Notes under the pieces: generated by a model | The model's database searches: none | Seen by the model: the letters and a program-made list of their open reading frames with translations, nothing else | Told to the model about the DNA's origin: nothing | Origin: Riptortus pedestris | Taxonomy: Eukaryota > Arthropoda > Insecta > Hemiptera > Alydidae | Reading direction: 5' to 3' | Length of the DNA: 64,000 nucleotides | Assembly: GCA_019009955.1 (NCBI GenBank) | Contig: CM032228.1 | Location: 69,115,501-69,179,500, forward strand | Position numbers and translations under genes: made by a program | In this document: piece by piece, positions 23,213-34,590 of the stretch | How the letters are laid out: each line of letters opens with the position of its first letter | Numbering within the stretch: the stretch's first letter is position 1

Positions 23213-24110
23213 AACTAAAGTGCTAAAACTTATATAACCAAGAGGTGATATTAACTCTTTGAATTGTAGTTTCCCAAGAACAGAAAGTAGTTTTGTTTTC
23301 GGGTTTAACAACTCTAGGTGCACACAAAGTTTCAGAATTATTTTAATTTTCGGTTTCCCTAACCTCCCTTGTGAATGAACTGAGCATACCTTATTTTCCT
23401 ATAAAGACTCCCAATTTTCCATATTAGCTCATCGGTGCGTGTTGAATGATAACCTGTGTCGGACAAGGAGTGCTGTGTTCAATTGTAATCAGTGAGTAAA
23501 TAGCTCTGATTACAGGATTAAGGTGTGTCTCCATTTACAAACAGAGGGAAACGAATTACAAGTCATTAAGTGCGTTCTCCGTTTGTGAAAGGGAAACAGC
23601 CATCCGATTCTCATATGAAAGCCCGCCTGTTAGGTCACGCTCTGTAAAGTGAACGACTATCAGTCAGGTTTGTCTGATATATATATCAACAGTTGGACCT
23701 GTTGAATATTTTAGTTGAGCGGGCGGAAAAGAGTGTTTTAACGGGGCAAGGGAGACGATTGTGCTCGCAACTGATATGCACAGTCTGTAGCGGCGGTTCA
23801 CTCGTCTGTGTAAGTGATGGAGTGGCCAATGGAGTGATAGGATATGCTCGGAATTAGTTGAGTGCGTAAACGCTCATTGTGTGTCGGTGTGGGGTGGATA
23901 CGATCCGGTGGCTTTTGGACAAAAAAATGAAACGGAGTATTGGTTTCAGAGGAAGGAGGGGAGACACTCGTAGAGTGAGAGGGAGAAGTATAGAAAGGGT
24001 GAGAGAGAGAGAGTGAGAGTGGTTGAGAGGGAAAGCAATTTGGAAGGGGCGCTCCCAAATCTAGCGGACGCAGGAAATTAACTGAAATATAAATAGTCGG
24101 AAATCAGTAA
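23213..24110. other. Less AT-rich, non-repetitive sequence, unidentified
   Basis: This is one of the few longer unique stretches. It contains an 8-bp inverted repeat (GTAATCAG...CTGATTAC, 23486-23514) and a purine-rich minus-strand frame at 23798-24058 without domain signal. It could hold a promoter or untranslated exon, but I can show neither. Confidence 0.3.
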
Positions 24111-24152
24111 TTGTGGAACAATAAACATGGGCCCATTTCCTCCCGGCCTATC

Positions 24153-24186
24153 TCCATCTCTCTCTCCTCTCTCCTCTCTCCTCTCT

Positions 24187-24280
<94 letters not shown>
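24153..24280. repeat. (CT)n microsatellite
   Basis: A degenerate CTCTCTCCT lead-in is followed by about 46 uninterrupted CT repeats. Open frames of Leu-Ser or Arg-Glu repeats across it are artefacts. Confidence 0.95.
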
Positions 24281-24282
<2 letters not shown>

Positions 24283-24552
24283 ATTTGCTGCATAACTCTC
24301 ACATAGTATTTCTATAGGAACTCCAACCATTAGTATCCCACGACTAGAACAAGCAATGATATAGGCTTTCTCTTAGGACAATACACAATTCTTTGGTCGG
24401 TCGCATTCTTTCTCCACTTCAGTGAATGAATATTGATATACAAATGACGATTTCTCTGAATAATAAAAATAAAATATGGCCTCCTTATCCATTTTGGTAG
24501 TTAGGCCGAATCACTTTACGCTACAAGACTTCTAAAGCGATAGAAAATAAAA

Positions 24553-25345
24553 GTCCGTCAAGCAGGGACTGCGTAAACTAAGCAATTTCCCACGGATCTA
24601 TATGATACACTTCTGTAATGTTCTCACTAATAATTTCTATTCATTCAAATCAATTTCTATGAAGTTGAAAAACAAGGAGTCATGGGTAACTCGCATAATA
24701 TTTGAGTTACGAAAAAAAAAATGCATAGAACAATAATTTTGGAACAGAAATAGTTCTTAGTATTAGTTCTTTACCATTTTTCGATCCGACTCATAATAAT
24801 GGATATATTTTGAATTTTGGAATCTCAGGTATGGTCAGGTATCATTCAGATCAAATAAACATTTACGAAACAAGAAATTTTACCTTCTTGATTGATGGGG
24901 TCATCACACGACGAATTTGTACGTATCTCCCATAAAAATGGTCCTTTGAAAACAATATTTGGCATTTAATCTTAGAATCAAGTGCTTCGTCATATAACAG
25001 GATATTGCTATTTTGTCATGAGTAGGAGTGGGGGTTTATTGAATGCTTTAAACGAAAAATTGAAAATATCGCGTTTAGTTTTGAAGATAAAGAAAGAATG
25101 AATACAACAAAGTTTATAGTACACTTAATTTTCAATAAGATTGAGTCTGTAGTATTTTCGATCCTATAATAACAGAGGTATTCAAAATTTGCCCCTCCCA
25201 GCCATTAATGAACTTGTCCTTTATATATAAATATTAATGGAATTTTTGTCATCACTTGGGTGGGATCCATAGACTTTTGAGGGGATTTTTGGATTTTTCG
25301 AATATCACGTCATAAGTACGACCTCCATATCAGATTTCATATAAG
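24553..25345 (-). mobile_element. Family A copy, strongly diverged
   Basis: It begins GTCCGTCAAGCAGGGACTGC and retains AGCAATTTCCC, the TTTTTCGATCCGACTC block and, at the far end, a damaged CAGATTTCATATAAGGG. The microsatellite is lost. This is among the oldest copies in the window. Confidence 0.55.
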
Positions 25346-25827
25346 GGTCTATGAAGTTGGTAAGATAAACAAGGAAGGACACTATTCTTTCGATAAAGGA
25401 GACCAGGAGTATGGCACAGCCCGGAAGGCGGTACTTACCTATGAGACGATCTAAGTATAAACTAGTAAAAGGAAAGGTATGCTTCTCCCGATGATGAGTA
25501 TGGAATGATGGTGATGATAATGCTAGACAGGATGGGGAATATACAGGCTGTTTTAGAGAGGAAGCGGCATTAATGATAGCCACTTGCTCCGATATGCTAC
25601 TCCTATGCCAGCCTTTTCCATACCCCAGCCCATGTCATCATGGGGTACTCCCATTATGTCACAAGGTCAGTCCCACTGCCCGGGTGAAAGCCAGCTGACA
25701 GATGCATCTTGACGAATATATTTCTCGATATGTTATCTAGAAATCAGAAGCTCAAAAGTAGTCAGGCGAAGGGCTAAGTAATCTCAGCAGTTTTCCCAAG
25801 TACTAAATTAACCCAATAACAATGTAG
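25346..25827. other. Non-repetitive sequence, nothing recognised
   Basis: It is less AT-rich near 25590-25710. The minus frame 25305-25583 overlaps the diverged family A end and has no motif. Confidence 0.35.
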
Positions 25828-25960
25828 TTTTAGCAGATTTCCCTTAAGGGAAATGAGCTATTGAGGTCGTACTCTTGACGAGATATTCAAAAATTTTCTT
25901 CAAATGTCCATCGATCCTACCCAGAAAATGACGAAAATGAGGTCCATTCAAAATTATATA
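25828..25960 (+). mobile_element. Family A 5-prime end, interrupted at (TA)n
   Basis: Intact start TTTTAGCAGATTTCCCTT through GAGGTCCATTCAAAATTATATA. The copy then stops in its TA tract, where family B begins. No family A 3-prime part is found after the B pair at 28385. Confidence 0.75.
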
Positions 25961-25969
25961 TATATATAT

Positions 25970-27308
25970 AAATAAAATTGTAACCTCGGTCTGTACATTG
26001 ACTTTTTTCGCGAAATTTCACGATAACGTTTCGTTTCACATTTCATAGACACCATAACTTCATTTTGTTTCTTTGTTCTCTGTTTGTTTGTTTGTTTATT
26101 TGTTTGTTACCTTTTCACGCATAAACGGCTGAACCGAATTTTATGAAACTTGGTATGTATATTACGACTAGCCCAACTTAGACTTGAGGCTATACTAATA
26201 TTCTCTGAGACGAACAGGAGTGGGGGTTATAAAGGAGGTCTGAAATTAAAAATAGCGATATTTCGTTTCCTATTGGTTTTTCGGCAAGTATGCACATAAC
26301 AAAAGTTGTTTATTTTGTTATTTAGAGTAACATTTGTTATATACACTTTTTTCGTATACCAAATTATAAACGAGATATACGCTAAAACCTATAGCTGAAG
26401 TGAACAATTTTATTTGGGACAAAAAACCCAACCGAAATAAATAAAACTCGGTATGTGTATTAGCACTAACGCTTTCATTATAATCAGCCATATTAACGTT
26501 TCTAGGGACGGGCAGGAGTGGGGGTTATAAGGAAAGCCTGAAATTAAACAAAGCGATATTTCGTTTCCTATTGTTTTTTCGGCAAATATGAACATAACAA
26601 AAGTTGTTTATTTTGTTATTTAGAGTAACTTTTGTCATATTCATTTTTGTCTTTTAACAAAGTATAAACGAGATATACACTATAAACTAAAGCGGGAGTC
26701 AACTATATCATTGGGCGCTAACAATTAAACCGAACTTAAAAAAACTCGGTATGTCAATTAGCATTAATTCTTCCATGATTATAAGCTATATAAAAATTTT
26801 TAGGTTAGAACGGGAGTGGAGGTTATAAAGGAAGACTGAAACAAAAATTCGCGATATTTCATTGTCTATTTGTTTTTCGACAAACATGCATATAACAAAA
26901 GTTGTTTACTTTGTTATTTAGATTAACTTTTGTTTTATACATTTCTCCAGGAACAATGTGTGGAGCAAGTAATGTGCGTAGAAATATTGATATGCTCAAC
27001 AATTCTTTCCAGTTTGAACTATGAGGTACCTCACCTGGAAAAATTAATTCAAATCTATGTTAATATTTTGTCCTTAATAACTGAAATCTATGCATAATGC
27101 ACAGGAGACGGGAAATATGACAATGTGGAGGACAGTGAAGACTTACATAAAAAATTAATTTTATTATTAGCAAATGCCAACAACAGGTATTAACCCTTAA
27201 CACTGGGACGGGTAAACAAAATATTGTGCAAAGTAATCCTTGCCAAAAAAAGTACCATCACCATTCAGCCTCAAATCAATTCCTGTGCGAAGCCGGGTAT
27301 CTGACCTA

Positions 27309-27309
<1 letters not shown>
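25970..27309 (+). mobile_element. Family B (Helitron-like) copy, longest
   Basis: It begins TAAAATTGTAACCTCGGTCT within a TA tract. It ends with a hairpin (GTGCGAAGCCGGG here, one arm damaged), TATCTGAC and CTAG before T. Three tandem units of about 298 bp lie inside, seen from the repeated GGAGTGGGGGTTATAA at 26218, 26516 and (one mismatch) 26815. The phrase ACGGCTGAACCGAATTTTAT near 26122 is of a kind common in insect Helitron-type repeats. A hairpin about 8 nt before CTRR, with T after, is the Helitron 3-prime signature. A clear 5-prime TC start is not visible. Confidence 0.7.

Positions 27310-27379
<70 letters not shown>
27310..27379. repeat. (TA)n at the centre of a family B inverted pair
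   Basis: About 35 TA repeats lie exactly between the CTAG ends of two oppositely oriented family B copies. Confidence 0.95.
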
Positions 27380-27380
<1 letters not shown>

Positions 27381-28333
27381 TAGCTCAGATACCCGGCTTC
27401 GCTCGGGAATTCATTTGAGGCTGGATGGTGATGGTATTTTTTTGGCAAGGCTTTACTTTGCACAATATTTTGACATTTACCCGTCCCAGTGTTTAGTGTA
27501 AATACCCGTCGTTTCTGTGGATTTGTTAATAATAAAATTATTTTTTTATGCAAGACTTCACTGTCCTCCATATTGTCATATTTCCCGTTCCCTGTGCATT
27601 ATGGATAGATTTAAATTATTAAGCACAAAATATTAACATACATTTGAATTAATTTTTCCCGGTGAGGTACCTGGTTGTTCCAAAGAAGTGTTTAGCAAAT
27701 TTCTAAATAACAAAATAAACAACTTTTGTTATGTGCATATTTGCCGAAACCCCAATAGGAAACGAAATATCACTATTTTTAATTTCAGGCCTTCCTTATA
27801 ACCCCCACTCCTGCCCGTCCCAACAAATGTTAGTATGGCTTATTATAAGGAAGACGTTAGTGCTAATTCACATAACGAGTTTGGTTTAGTTCGGTTGAGT
27901 TTTTTGTGCCAAATAAAATTATTGACTTCCGCAGCAGTTTTTAACGTATAACTCATATATACTTAGGTATACGACAAAAGTGTATGTGACAAAAGTTACT
28001 CCAAATAACAAAATAAACAACTAGTGTTATGTGCATAATTGCCGAAAATGCAAAAGGAAACGAAATATCGCTATTTTTAATTTCAGGCCCCCTTATAACC
28101 CCACTCCTGTTCGTCTCAGAGAATATTAACATAGCCTAAAGTCTAAGTTGGGTTAGTAGTAATACACATACCAAGTTTCATAAAATTCGGTTCAGCCGTT
28201 TATGCGTGAAAAGGTGACAAACAAACAAACAGACACGAAAGAAACAAAATGCAGTTATGGTGTCTATGACATGTAAAACGAAAAGTTATCGTGAAATTTC
28301 ACGAAAAAAATCAATGTACAGACAGAGGTTACA

Positions 28334-28340
<7 letters not shown>
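27380..28340 (-). mobile_element. Family B (Helitron-like) copy, inverted partner
   Basis: It begins CTAGCTCAGATACCCGGCTT, with the hairpin CCCGGCTTCGCTCGGG preceded by A, and ends at CAGAGGTTACAGTTTTATA followed by a (TA)~23 tract (28338-28384). It contains two of the ~298-bp internal units (CCCACTCCTG at 27796 and 28095). The pair makes a 2.37-kb inverted repeat with a TA core. Confidence 0.75.
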
Positions 28341-28384
<44 letters not shown>

Positions 28385-28386
<2 letters not shown>

Positions 28387-28948
28387 GTACAAACATTAAA
28401 AAGTTCTTTCGTTCATTTGCGCAGAATGCTATCTATACAAAATTTCAGCGATCCCTTCTCTCCCAGTTAAAGAAATAATTTGTAGTGGCTTATATATTTG
28501 TGCTCACCCGTGTTCTGGAAAAATAAGGAGGGGGAAGCAGTGTGATAATATACTAAAGCCAAAAATGTTTTTTTTTTAATCCAGATGAACCTGCTAAGGG
28601 AGCAAACTCTACCATGATGGGGATTATTTTTATTATATGGATATTAAAGAACTTTCACATCCATTTATAAAGGTTAAAAATGCCAGGTCCTGATAATCCC
28701 ATCTCCGCACCCCCAGCAAACATCTTCATTTTACATTCTAACAGCTTTCTTAAAATTCGAAAATACTATTTATGTGGGCTTCTGAGTAAGAGATCCACCG
28801 GATAAGAAATGTTGTATTATTCAGATATTCATAAAAGGAATATTAATAGCGTTAAATATACCTCAAACATTTATGAGATGTTTGATGGAGATTATAATGA
28901 AACAAGTGTTAAAATACGTTAAAGACTCAAATGAACTTAAATAAAAAA
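28385..28948. other. AT-rich sequence, nothing recognised
   Basis: Text near 28440 (CAAAATTTCAGCGATCCC) resembles transposon-type filler, but I cannot assign it. Confidence 0.35.
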
Positions 28949-29736
28949 GTCCGTCACGCAGGGGCTGCGTAAACTAAGCAGATTTCCCTCGTAAAGTTTA
29001 GTAATAGATAAATATACATACTGCTAACACAACACCGTGAATAAATACAAACGGAAATAAGAAATGTTTCATCCAATTTCAATAGCCTGCCGACAGGAAG
29101 CGTTAGGTTAGAAATGTAAACAAACGGGTCCCGCCTCACACCGGAAAGAAAAACAATTACTGAAATATATCAGAATATAACACATTAATTTTATTGAGAA
29201 CTATTTAGTATATCTAGTACTGTAATTAATAATGAGTCAGAATAATTGTTATCTCAATCAATAATATTTTAGTAGTCCAAAACTTTAAGATGGGGGGGGG
29301 GGGGGAGTCACCAGTGCATATTTGCATGTATCTCGTATAATAAAGGTCTCTTGAATACAATTTTTGGTATTTAAACTTGATGATTATGTTTTATTATGTA
29401 TCAGAGTATTGTTTACGTAACATGAGTAGAAGTGGCGGTTTGGTGAAAACTGAAAAATGCAAATATCTCGGTTAATATTCAAGATAGAGAATAAATGTAT
29501 AGAACAATATTTATAGTAAATTTAATTTGTAATATGATTGATTCTGTATAATTTTTCGATCCGACGTATAGTAACGGAGATATTTTGAATTTTCGAAAAT
29601 CCTCCCCTCTAAACCCCCCCTCCCACTGGTCTGATTTCAGCCGTTAACGAACTTGATCTTTCTTTTTACATAAAACGCTTAAATATGAAGTTTGGTAAGG
29701 ATTAAACAAAAATTGCGACCGCTAGAGCGGTAACAG

Positions 29737-29795
<59 letters not shown>

Positions 29796-29934
29796 TATAT
29801 ATATACAGTTTTGAACGGACCTCATTTTCTTCATCTACTAGGTAGGATCGATGGACATTTGAAGAAAAATGTCGAAAATTCCGTCATGAGTACAACCTCA
29901 ATAGCTGATTTCCCTTAAGGGAAATCTGCTAAAA
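28949..29934 (-). mobile_element. Family A reference copy, complete
   Basis: On the plus strand: AAAAAA-GTCCGTC, hairpin ACGCAGGGGCTGCGT, AAACTAAGCAGATTTCCC (subterminal repeat), then about 770 bp of conserved body. Next come GCGACCGCTAGAGCGG, (TA)~35 at 29744-29812, GAACGGACCTCATTTTC, GTAGGATCGATGGACATTTG, the palindrome GATTTCCCTTAAGGGAAATC and TGCT-AAAA. Both ends are intact and both flanks begin with A runs, which fits insertion between two T on the other strand. This is the best copy for building a consensus. It has no coding capacity. Confidence 0.85.
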
Positions 29935-30099
29935 TGAAGAAATTTATGCTATAAATTATTATTATTTAGTATACCCCCATTCCTATAATCAATAAGCTGT
30001 TTTATTTTATTCTAAATACCAAATATTTATATGAGACTTTTATTATGCGAATTCATTGTGTGATGAAGTCATTAATTAAGGCTTTCACGTTCTAACTTG

Positions 30100-30511
30100 A
30101 AAATGTTCATTTAATCTATACGATACTAGATATTTACTTAACTTTTTTCTGTCAACACTAAAGATCAAATTTGTTATTGGCTAAAATCGGAAATGGGACA
30201 GTGAGGATTTAGAGGGGAGATGATTCAAAATTCAAAATATATTCGTCAAATATTACAATATTATAAAAAAGTTTTGTTAAACTGTTGATGGTCTACAACT
30301 GTACTATGCATTTATCGTAACTGAAATATTAAGCGAATTATTCCTACTTTCTTTTTTTCATTCCACGGTAAAAGCACCGTTCTACACCCCCCCCCGTTCT
30401 GATCGTCGGGTTTTCAAATAGAAATATGTAATATCTGTTAGATGAGGTCAGAAATATTATACCAGCACGTGAGAAATCTGCTTATTTTACCCAGCCTCTG
30501 CGTGACGGCCG
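30100..30511 (+). mobile_element. Family A 3-prime part, diverged
   Basis: It contains AAAGATCAAATTTGTTATTGG, a damaged GAGAAATCTGCTTATTTTAC and the end hairpin CAGCCTCTG. It lacks the 5-prime end and microsatellite. Confidence 0.55.
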
Positions 30512-31484
30512 CTTTTTAATTATTTTTAGATATCCTATTATTTCATTTGTTGATTTTATATTCTCTTTATTATTTATTTTTATTTATACTAGCTTATGTT
30601 TCCTTTTCACTTTTCCTATAGCTATACGTTGGAAATTTATAATGTTATAGAAGGAATACGAGGGAGATGCAAGAAATGCCGATTTACGGTACCCAGAGCA
30701 AATAAACTGCTTTTTTCCACGGTTACTGTAAAAATAGTAAAGGGGGAGGGGGGGTTGTATCATATTTGTATTTGATTCTATTTTTGGTAATATGGAATAT
30801 ATCAAAGCTTCCAGGGTTTTTTAAGTTCGGTAGAAAATTAGTTTGGTTTTTGTTCGTTTCAGTTACTTCTGTTGGAAGGTAAATAATAATATTCCTGACG
30901 GTTGAACGAAGAATTTATTTCGCAACTGTAGCGGGACAATCTCTGAATATTCGCAGAGATAAGGCCGTCTTTCCTTGCCAAATAATTATTTTGCTGTTGA
31001 TACGGTTTTCTTGGTCGGGCGGTCACGTTTCGTCGCTATCAGACTCCTTATCAACCATTCTCCTCATATAAGTGTCGCACTTGATTGCACTTTCCAGAAG
31101 CCTATCAGAAGCCGTATGGCCGCTCCGTAAAAATCCGCTGACCCGTTTGTGTTGGTGTACAATTCCAAGGAGCGATACCGACCTCCGCTGCGTCACTCGC
31201 AGCTCCAAACAGTAAACGCGTGGTTTTCCCTTCAGCCAACGGGCTGGTCTCCCAAGTCGGGATACGAGGATCTCCTTTTTTAACGTCAATAATGAGTCAT
31301 CGACGGCTGGATTGTGTTCCAGCTGCTAGGATACACCGACCTCCAGATGGACGGCGGAATGTAAACTGCAACGTGTCTATGTTGCAATCTGATGACTCTG
31401 TGGAGTCTGCAAATGTGGAGCAGAGTTCTTGGAGAGAACTAGATTTATATAGAAAACGTAAATAATATAAATATTCTGCACGAA
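30512..31484. other. Unique segment with a GC-rich core at about 30900-31460
   Basis: From about 31000 the sequence is markedly GC-richer, holds several CpGs and keeps frames open on both strands (88 codons minus, 81 codons plus). I recognise no protein domain in either. It may be an old exon, a promoter region or a transposon piece. It stands out because almost everything around it is repeat. Confidence 0.35.
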
Positions 31485-31804
31485 TGTCTAAAAAATTGTA
31501 TTAAATCAATCTTATTACAAATAAAATGCACTATAAATATTGTTATATAAATTTATTCACAATCTGGATCATTTATAGAGATATTAGCATTTTTTAGTTT
31601 TCAGCCTTCAGTAAACCTTCACTCTTATGTCATATAAGCAATAAGCAGTTATATCAAGAACCAATGTATTAGAAGCATAAATACCATATAATGTCTTAAT
31701 CGAACTTTTTACTGTGTGCAAATACGTAACGCCAAGTCGTCATCAATTAAGGTTTTCCACTCTTCACTTGAGCATGATAATTTGATCTATACCATACTCT
31801 AGAT

Positions 31805-32287
31805 CATATGTGGGCAACCCCCGGCCCGCGAGACATTTTGAAAAACCAAATCATACAAAAATATTACACTGTTAACTCCAAATGACGAAGATGAGGAGAG
31901 ATTTGTGCGTTTTTCAGCGAAAAACCTTATAAATGTGAAAAGTTCTTCTCATAGATAAAAGTTAATAAATCAAAACATCGTACAAGGCTGACTGACGATA
32001 ATTTGGAAAATTCTTTTCGTCTTTGTATCAGTGAAATTAATCCACACCTAGATGGATTAGGTTCCCAAATACAAAATCATTGATTGTACCATGGTGTACC
32101 TATTTTTTTCATTTAATTTTGTTATTTTATATAAATTGTATATATTATATTGTATAATTTCATGTCTGACATCTATCGTTTAAAATTATGAACACTACTT
32201 TAAAATGCACTACTTTTAAAAGCGCCCCGCGAACGTATTTGCACACTAAAGTTTAGCCCGCAACATGTCAAATGTTGACCACACCTG
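31805..32287 (+). mobile_element. hAT DNA transposon, 483 bp, with 8-bp TSD
   Basis: CTCTAGAT is perfectly duplicated at 31797-31804 and 32288-32295. The left end is CATATGTGGGCAAC. The reverse-complemented right end is CAGGTGTGGTCAAC (11 of 14 match). The C-A start, the GTGGGCAACC text followed by CCGGCCCGCGAGAC, and the 8-bp duplication are typical of hAT. It keeps the 3-prime end of its transposase gene (31920-32083) and little else. Confidence 0.88.
31920..32083 (+). pseudogene. hAT transposase C-terminus (GTF2IRD2/SCAND3-like type), decayed
   Basis: A plus frame reads FFSEKPYKCEKFFS, TAG, IKVNKSKHRTRLTDDN, LENSFRLCISEINPHLD, GLGSQIQNH and TGA. The pattern '(Y/F)xCE.xFS.mK..Ks..R.RLtd..L...lr...t.i.P....L' is the C-terminal hallmark of the hAT transposases from which vertebrate GTF2IRD2- and ZBED-like genes were domesticated. 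One stop sits between S and the I that replaces the usual M of 'mK'. All upstream domains are gone, in line with the 483-bp element. It differs from the 19.4-kb remnant, so two separate hAT lineages invaded family A copies here. Confidence 0.85.
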
Positions 32288-32502
32288 CTCTAGATTTAAT
32301 CGTTCCATTCAAGTCTAATGTTTATATTTGTAAATGGCTGAAATCTGACCAGGAATAGGGGGAGTATACAGAGGGCGGGTCGAAAATTTAAGAGAATCTA
32401 CGGTATCTTTAGTAGTAGAGAATAGATTGTTAGATGAGATGAATAGTGTGCCATTCCAGAAGGAGGGAAATTTGCTAAGTTTACGCAGCTACTGAAAGAC
32501 GG

Positions 32503-34096
32503 AATTTTCTGTCTTACTCTTGTAGGTCTAAAATTATAGAGTACTGGCAAGTGTTCATGTAGGAGGTGATATCCATTTTTTCTAATATTTATCAGTTTTC
32601 CCAGCCCCTGTGTGACGAACTTTTACCAATATTTAGAACATCTAAGTTTTATTTTGTTTTTACCTGTAGCTCTGACCCCGTTATACATTAACCACCTATG
32701 TAGTTTATGTAGCCACTGTCTGACAGGATCAAACTGCAATGAAACACAAACTAACTTTCCAATTCAATCTAAAATTCAAATACCGATATATAAATGAAAG
32801 TAATAGAAAGATACCCAGTCCGAGGTACATCTCAATCAAGAGTATCTAATTGCTCATTAGAATGGCATAGGCAGAGTAGGAACAGACGGACAAACAAATA
32901 AATAAGGTGAAAGCAGTGTCACCTTGGCTGAGACATATGAGTCTCATGTCCAGCCCGGACCGGTTGCATTCGGCCGAGAAAACTCACAAAACCGGTAAAG
33001 ATATTTATATTGGCTGCAGTCAGATCTTCCGATCCCGAATTCGGATTAGGACAGAGACAATCTATTTCATTAATGGTATGCCCCTGCCTTCTTTATTCTC
33101 TACACCATAAAATACCTCTGTCGACTCCGGTTAAGGGAATTATACAATATTATACAAAATACCCTTAAATCTCGATTTGCAATAGACATTAGGGTGAGGT
33201 GGAACTTCCGATGTTGCCTTCACGAAATAGGATGGTGTTTTTGTCACTACCTGGAGATGCGTTAATTGTACTAACTTTAATCACTTATTTTTATTATCCA
33301 ATTGGATTTCACTTTACGACTGGAATCAATCCGACATTAATTCTACCTAAATGCCTTTTTCATGTTATCTTAAGGTAGACAAAAAAAATAAAAAAACAGA
33401 TATAATGTTTGTAACCCTAGTCCACTTCTTAAAGGTTAAGAAACTTGTTTTGAATTTGAAAGGAGTTAATGGAAGTGCATTCGACGAAAAACCTGCATGC
33501 CATCAAACAGCTAATCCCAAGGAATATGTTGAATAATAAACAGTGCATTTCCTCTTTTTAAAATAAAAATATCTATTCTTGAGGCTTAATAAAACTTGCT
33601 CACCTTGCACCGGACGAACTTTATAGTCACTATAATTCCTTAGAGCATAATATTACGAGCTAGGAGAATACTCGAGTCTAAGAAAAAATTTCAGCTGGTT
33701 GTGCATCTAAAATCCGTGTAACTCATAAAATTTTAAACCCTAGTTATTATTTCCTAGTTTAATAAATATGAAGCTTGTATTTTTTTAAACAGAAAATGTC
33801 TAAAACATTTTTATTTTAGAAAGGAATAAATTTTAACTTATTTTTATGACAGTTTTATGTTGTTCAGTTCTCCATTCTAGATGACTTGTTTCCACAACAT
33901 GAATGGGCCATAAAAAAAAATCTCATCATCATTTTAGAGCTACTGACTATTCAAGTAAAATTACCTAGCTTGATAAGAGAATTAAGTTAATTATGAAAGT
34001 TTTCATTTATGTATTCAGTATACATTTTTTCTCCTTAAACAATAAACTCTATATGCAAATGTCAAGGCCTTCATGAAAGGCTCAACATATAATATT
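32503..34096. other. Mostly unassigned sequence
   Basis: Faint family A terminal words occur at 32600-32622 and 32698-32730 (CAGCCCCTGTGTGACG, GTAGCCACTGTCTGAC), probably two more degraded 3-prime ends. The frames at 32612, 32907 and 33351 have no motif. Confidence 0.35.
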
Positions 34097-34194
34097 ATAC
34101 TGTTGTTATATATGTTAGTGACAATTGTCGTTACTGGCTGATGATCGAGAAGTCCAGTAACGACGGTCGTCACCAACATATATAACAACAGTAT
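34097..34194. repeat. 98-bp near-perfect hairpin
   Basis: The arms ATACTGTTGTTATATATGTT (34097 on) and AACATATATAACAACAGTAT (to 34194) are perfect inverse complements. They continue inward through GTGAC / GTCAC and GTCGTTACTGG / CCAGTAACGAC around a short loop of about 14 nt. The stem is about 40 bp. It could be a minimal foldback MITE or a hairpin transcript. Confidence 0.85.
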
Positions 34195-34231
34195 CATTTA
34201 TACTGACGGTTCTAGCCCTTTATATAATATT

Positions 34232-34362
34232 ATTATTAACGCCCACTTTTGGCTACTACCAGGTTACCACCCTTTTCTCGCGAGGATGGGTCTTAGGATT
34301 TTATTTAATGAGTTTGCCAACAAAAAAATTTTTATTTTCCCCATCGAATTCGCCACTCTAGG
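34232..34362 (-). mobile_element. tRNA-derived SINE, 3-prime half
   Basis: Minus strand: CCTAGAGTGGCGAATTCGAT, a shortened body, GGTGGTAACCTGGTAG and AAAAGTGGGCGTTAATAATAA. The tRNA head is missing. Confidence 0.7.
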
Positions 34363-34542
34363 TACAACAAATAGTATATATCTTGTTTTTTAAATAATAC
34401 AAACTATTAGAAAGATATTTTTGAAAATAGCCTAATTGACAAGCAAAACTTTCCACATTTAACATTTCAGAATAATACACTGTATTTTACTTAATGAACT
34501 ATTAAATAAAAATAAAAAAAATGTTGGGGCTTCCTTGTTAAC

Positions 34543-34590
<48 letters not shown>

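Larger units (their letters stand above)
31485..32502 (+). mobile_element. Family A copy split by a hAT element
   Basis: The left part covers the block TTGTATTAAATCAATCTTATT to CATACTCTAGAT. After the hAT insertion (31805-32287) it resumes TTAATCGTTCC and ends with GGGAAATTTGCTAAGTTTAC, a damaged hairpin and AAGACGGAATTTT. Removing the insert and one 8-bp copy gives continuous family text. Confidence 0.65.

Noticed and set aside
34543..34587. Poly(A) tail of a processed pseudogene on the minus strand
   Set aside because: No recognisable gene body or target duplication adjoins the T run.
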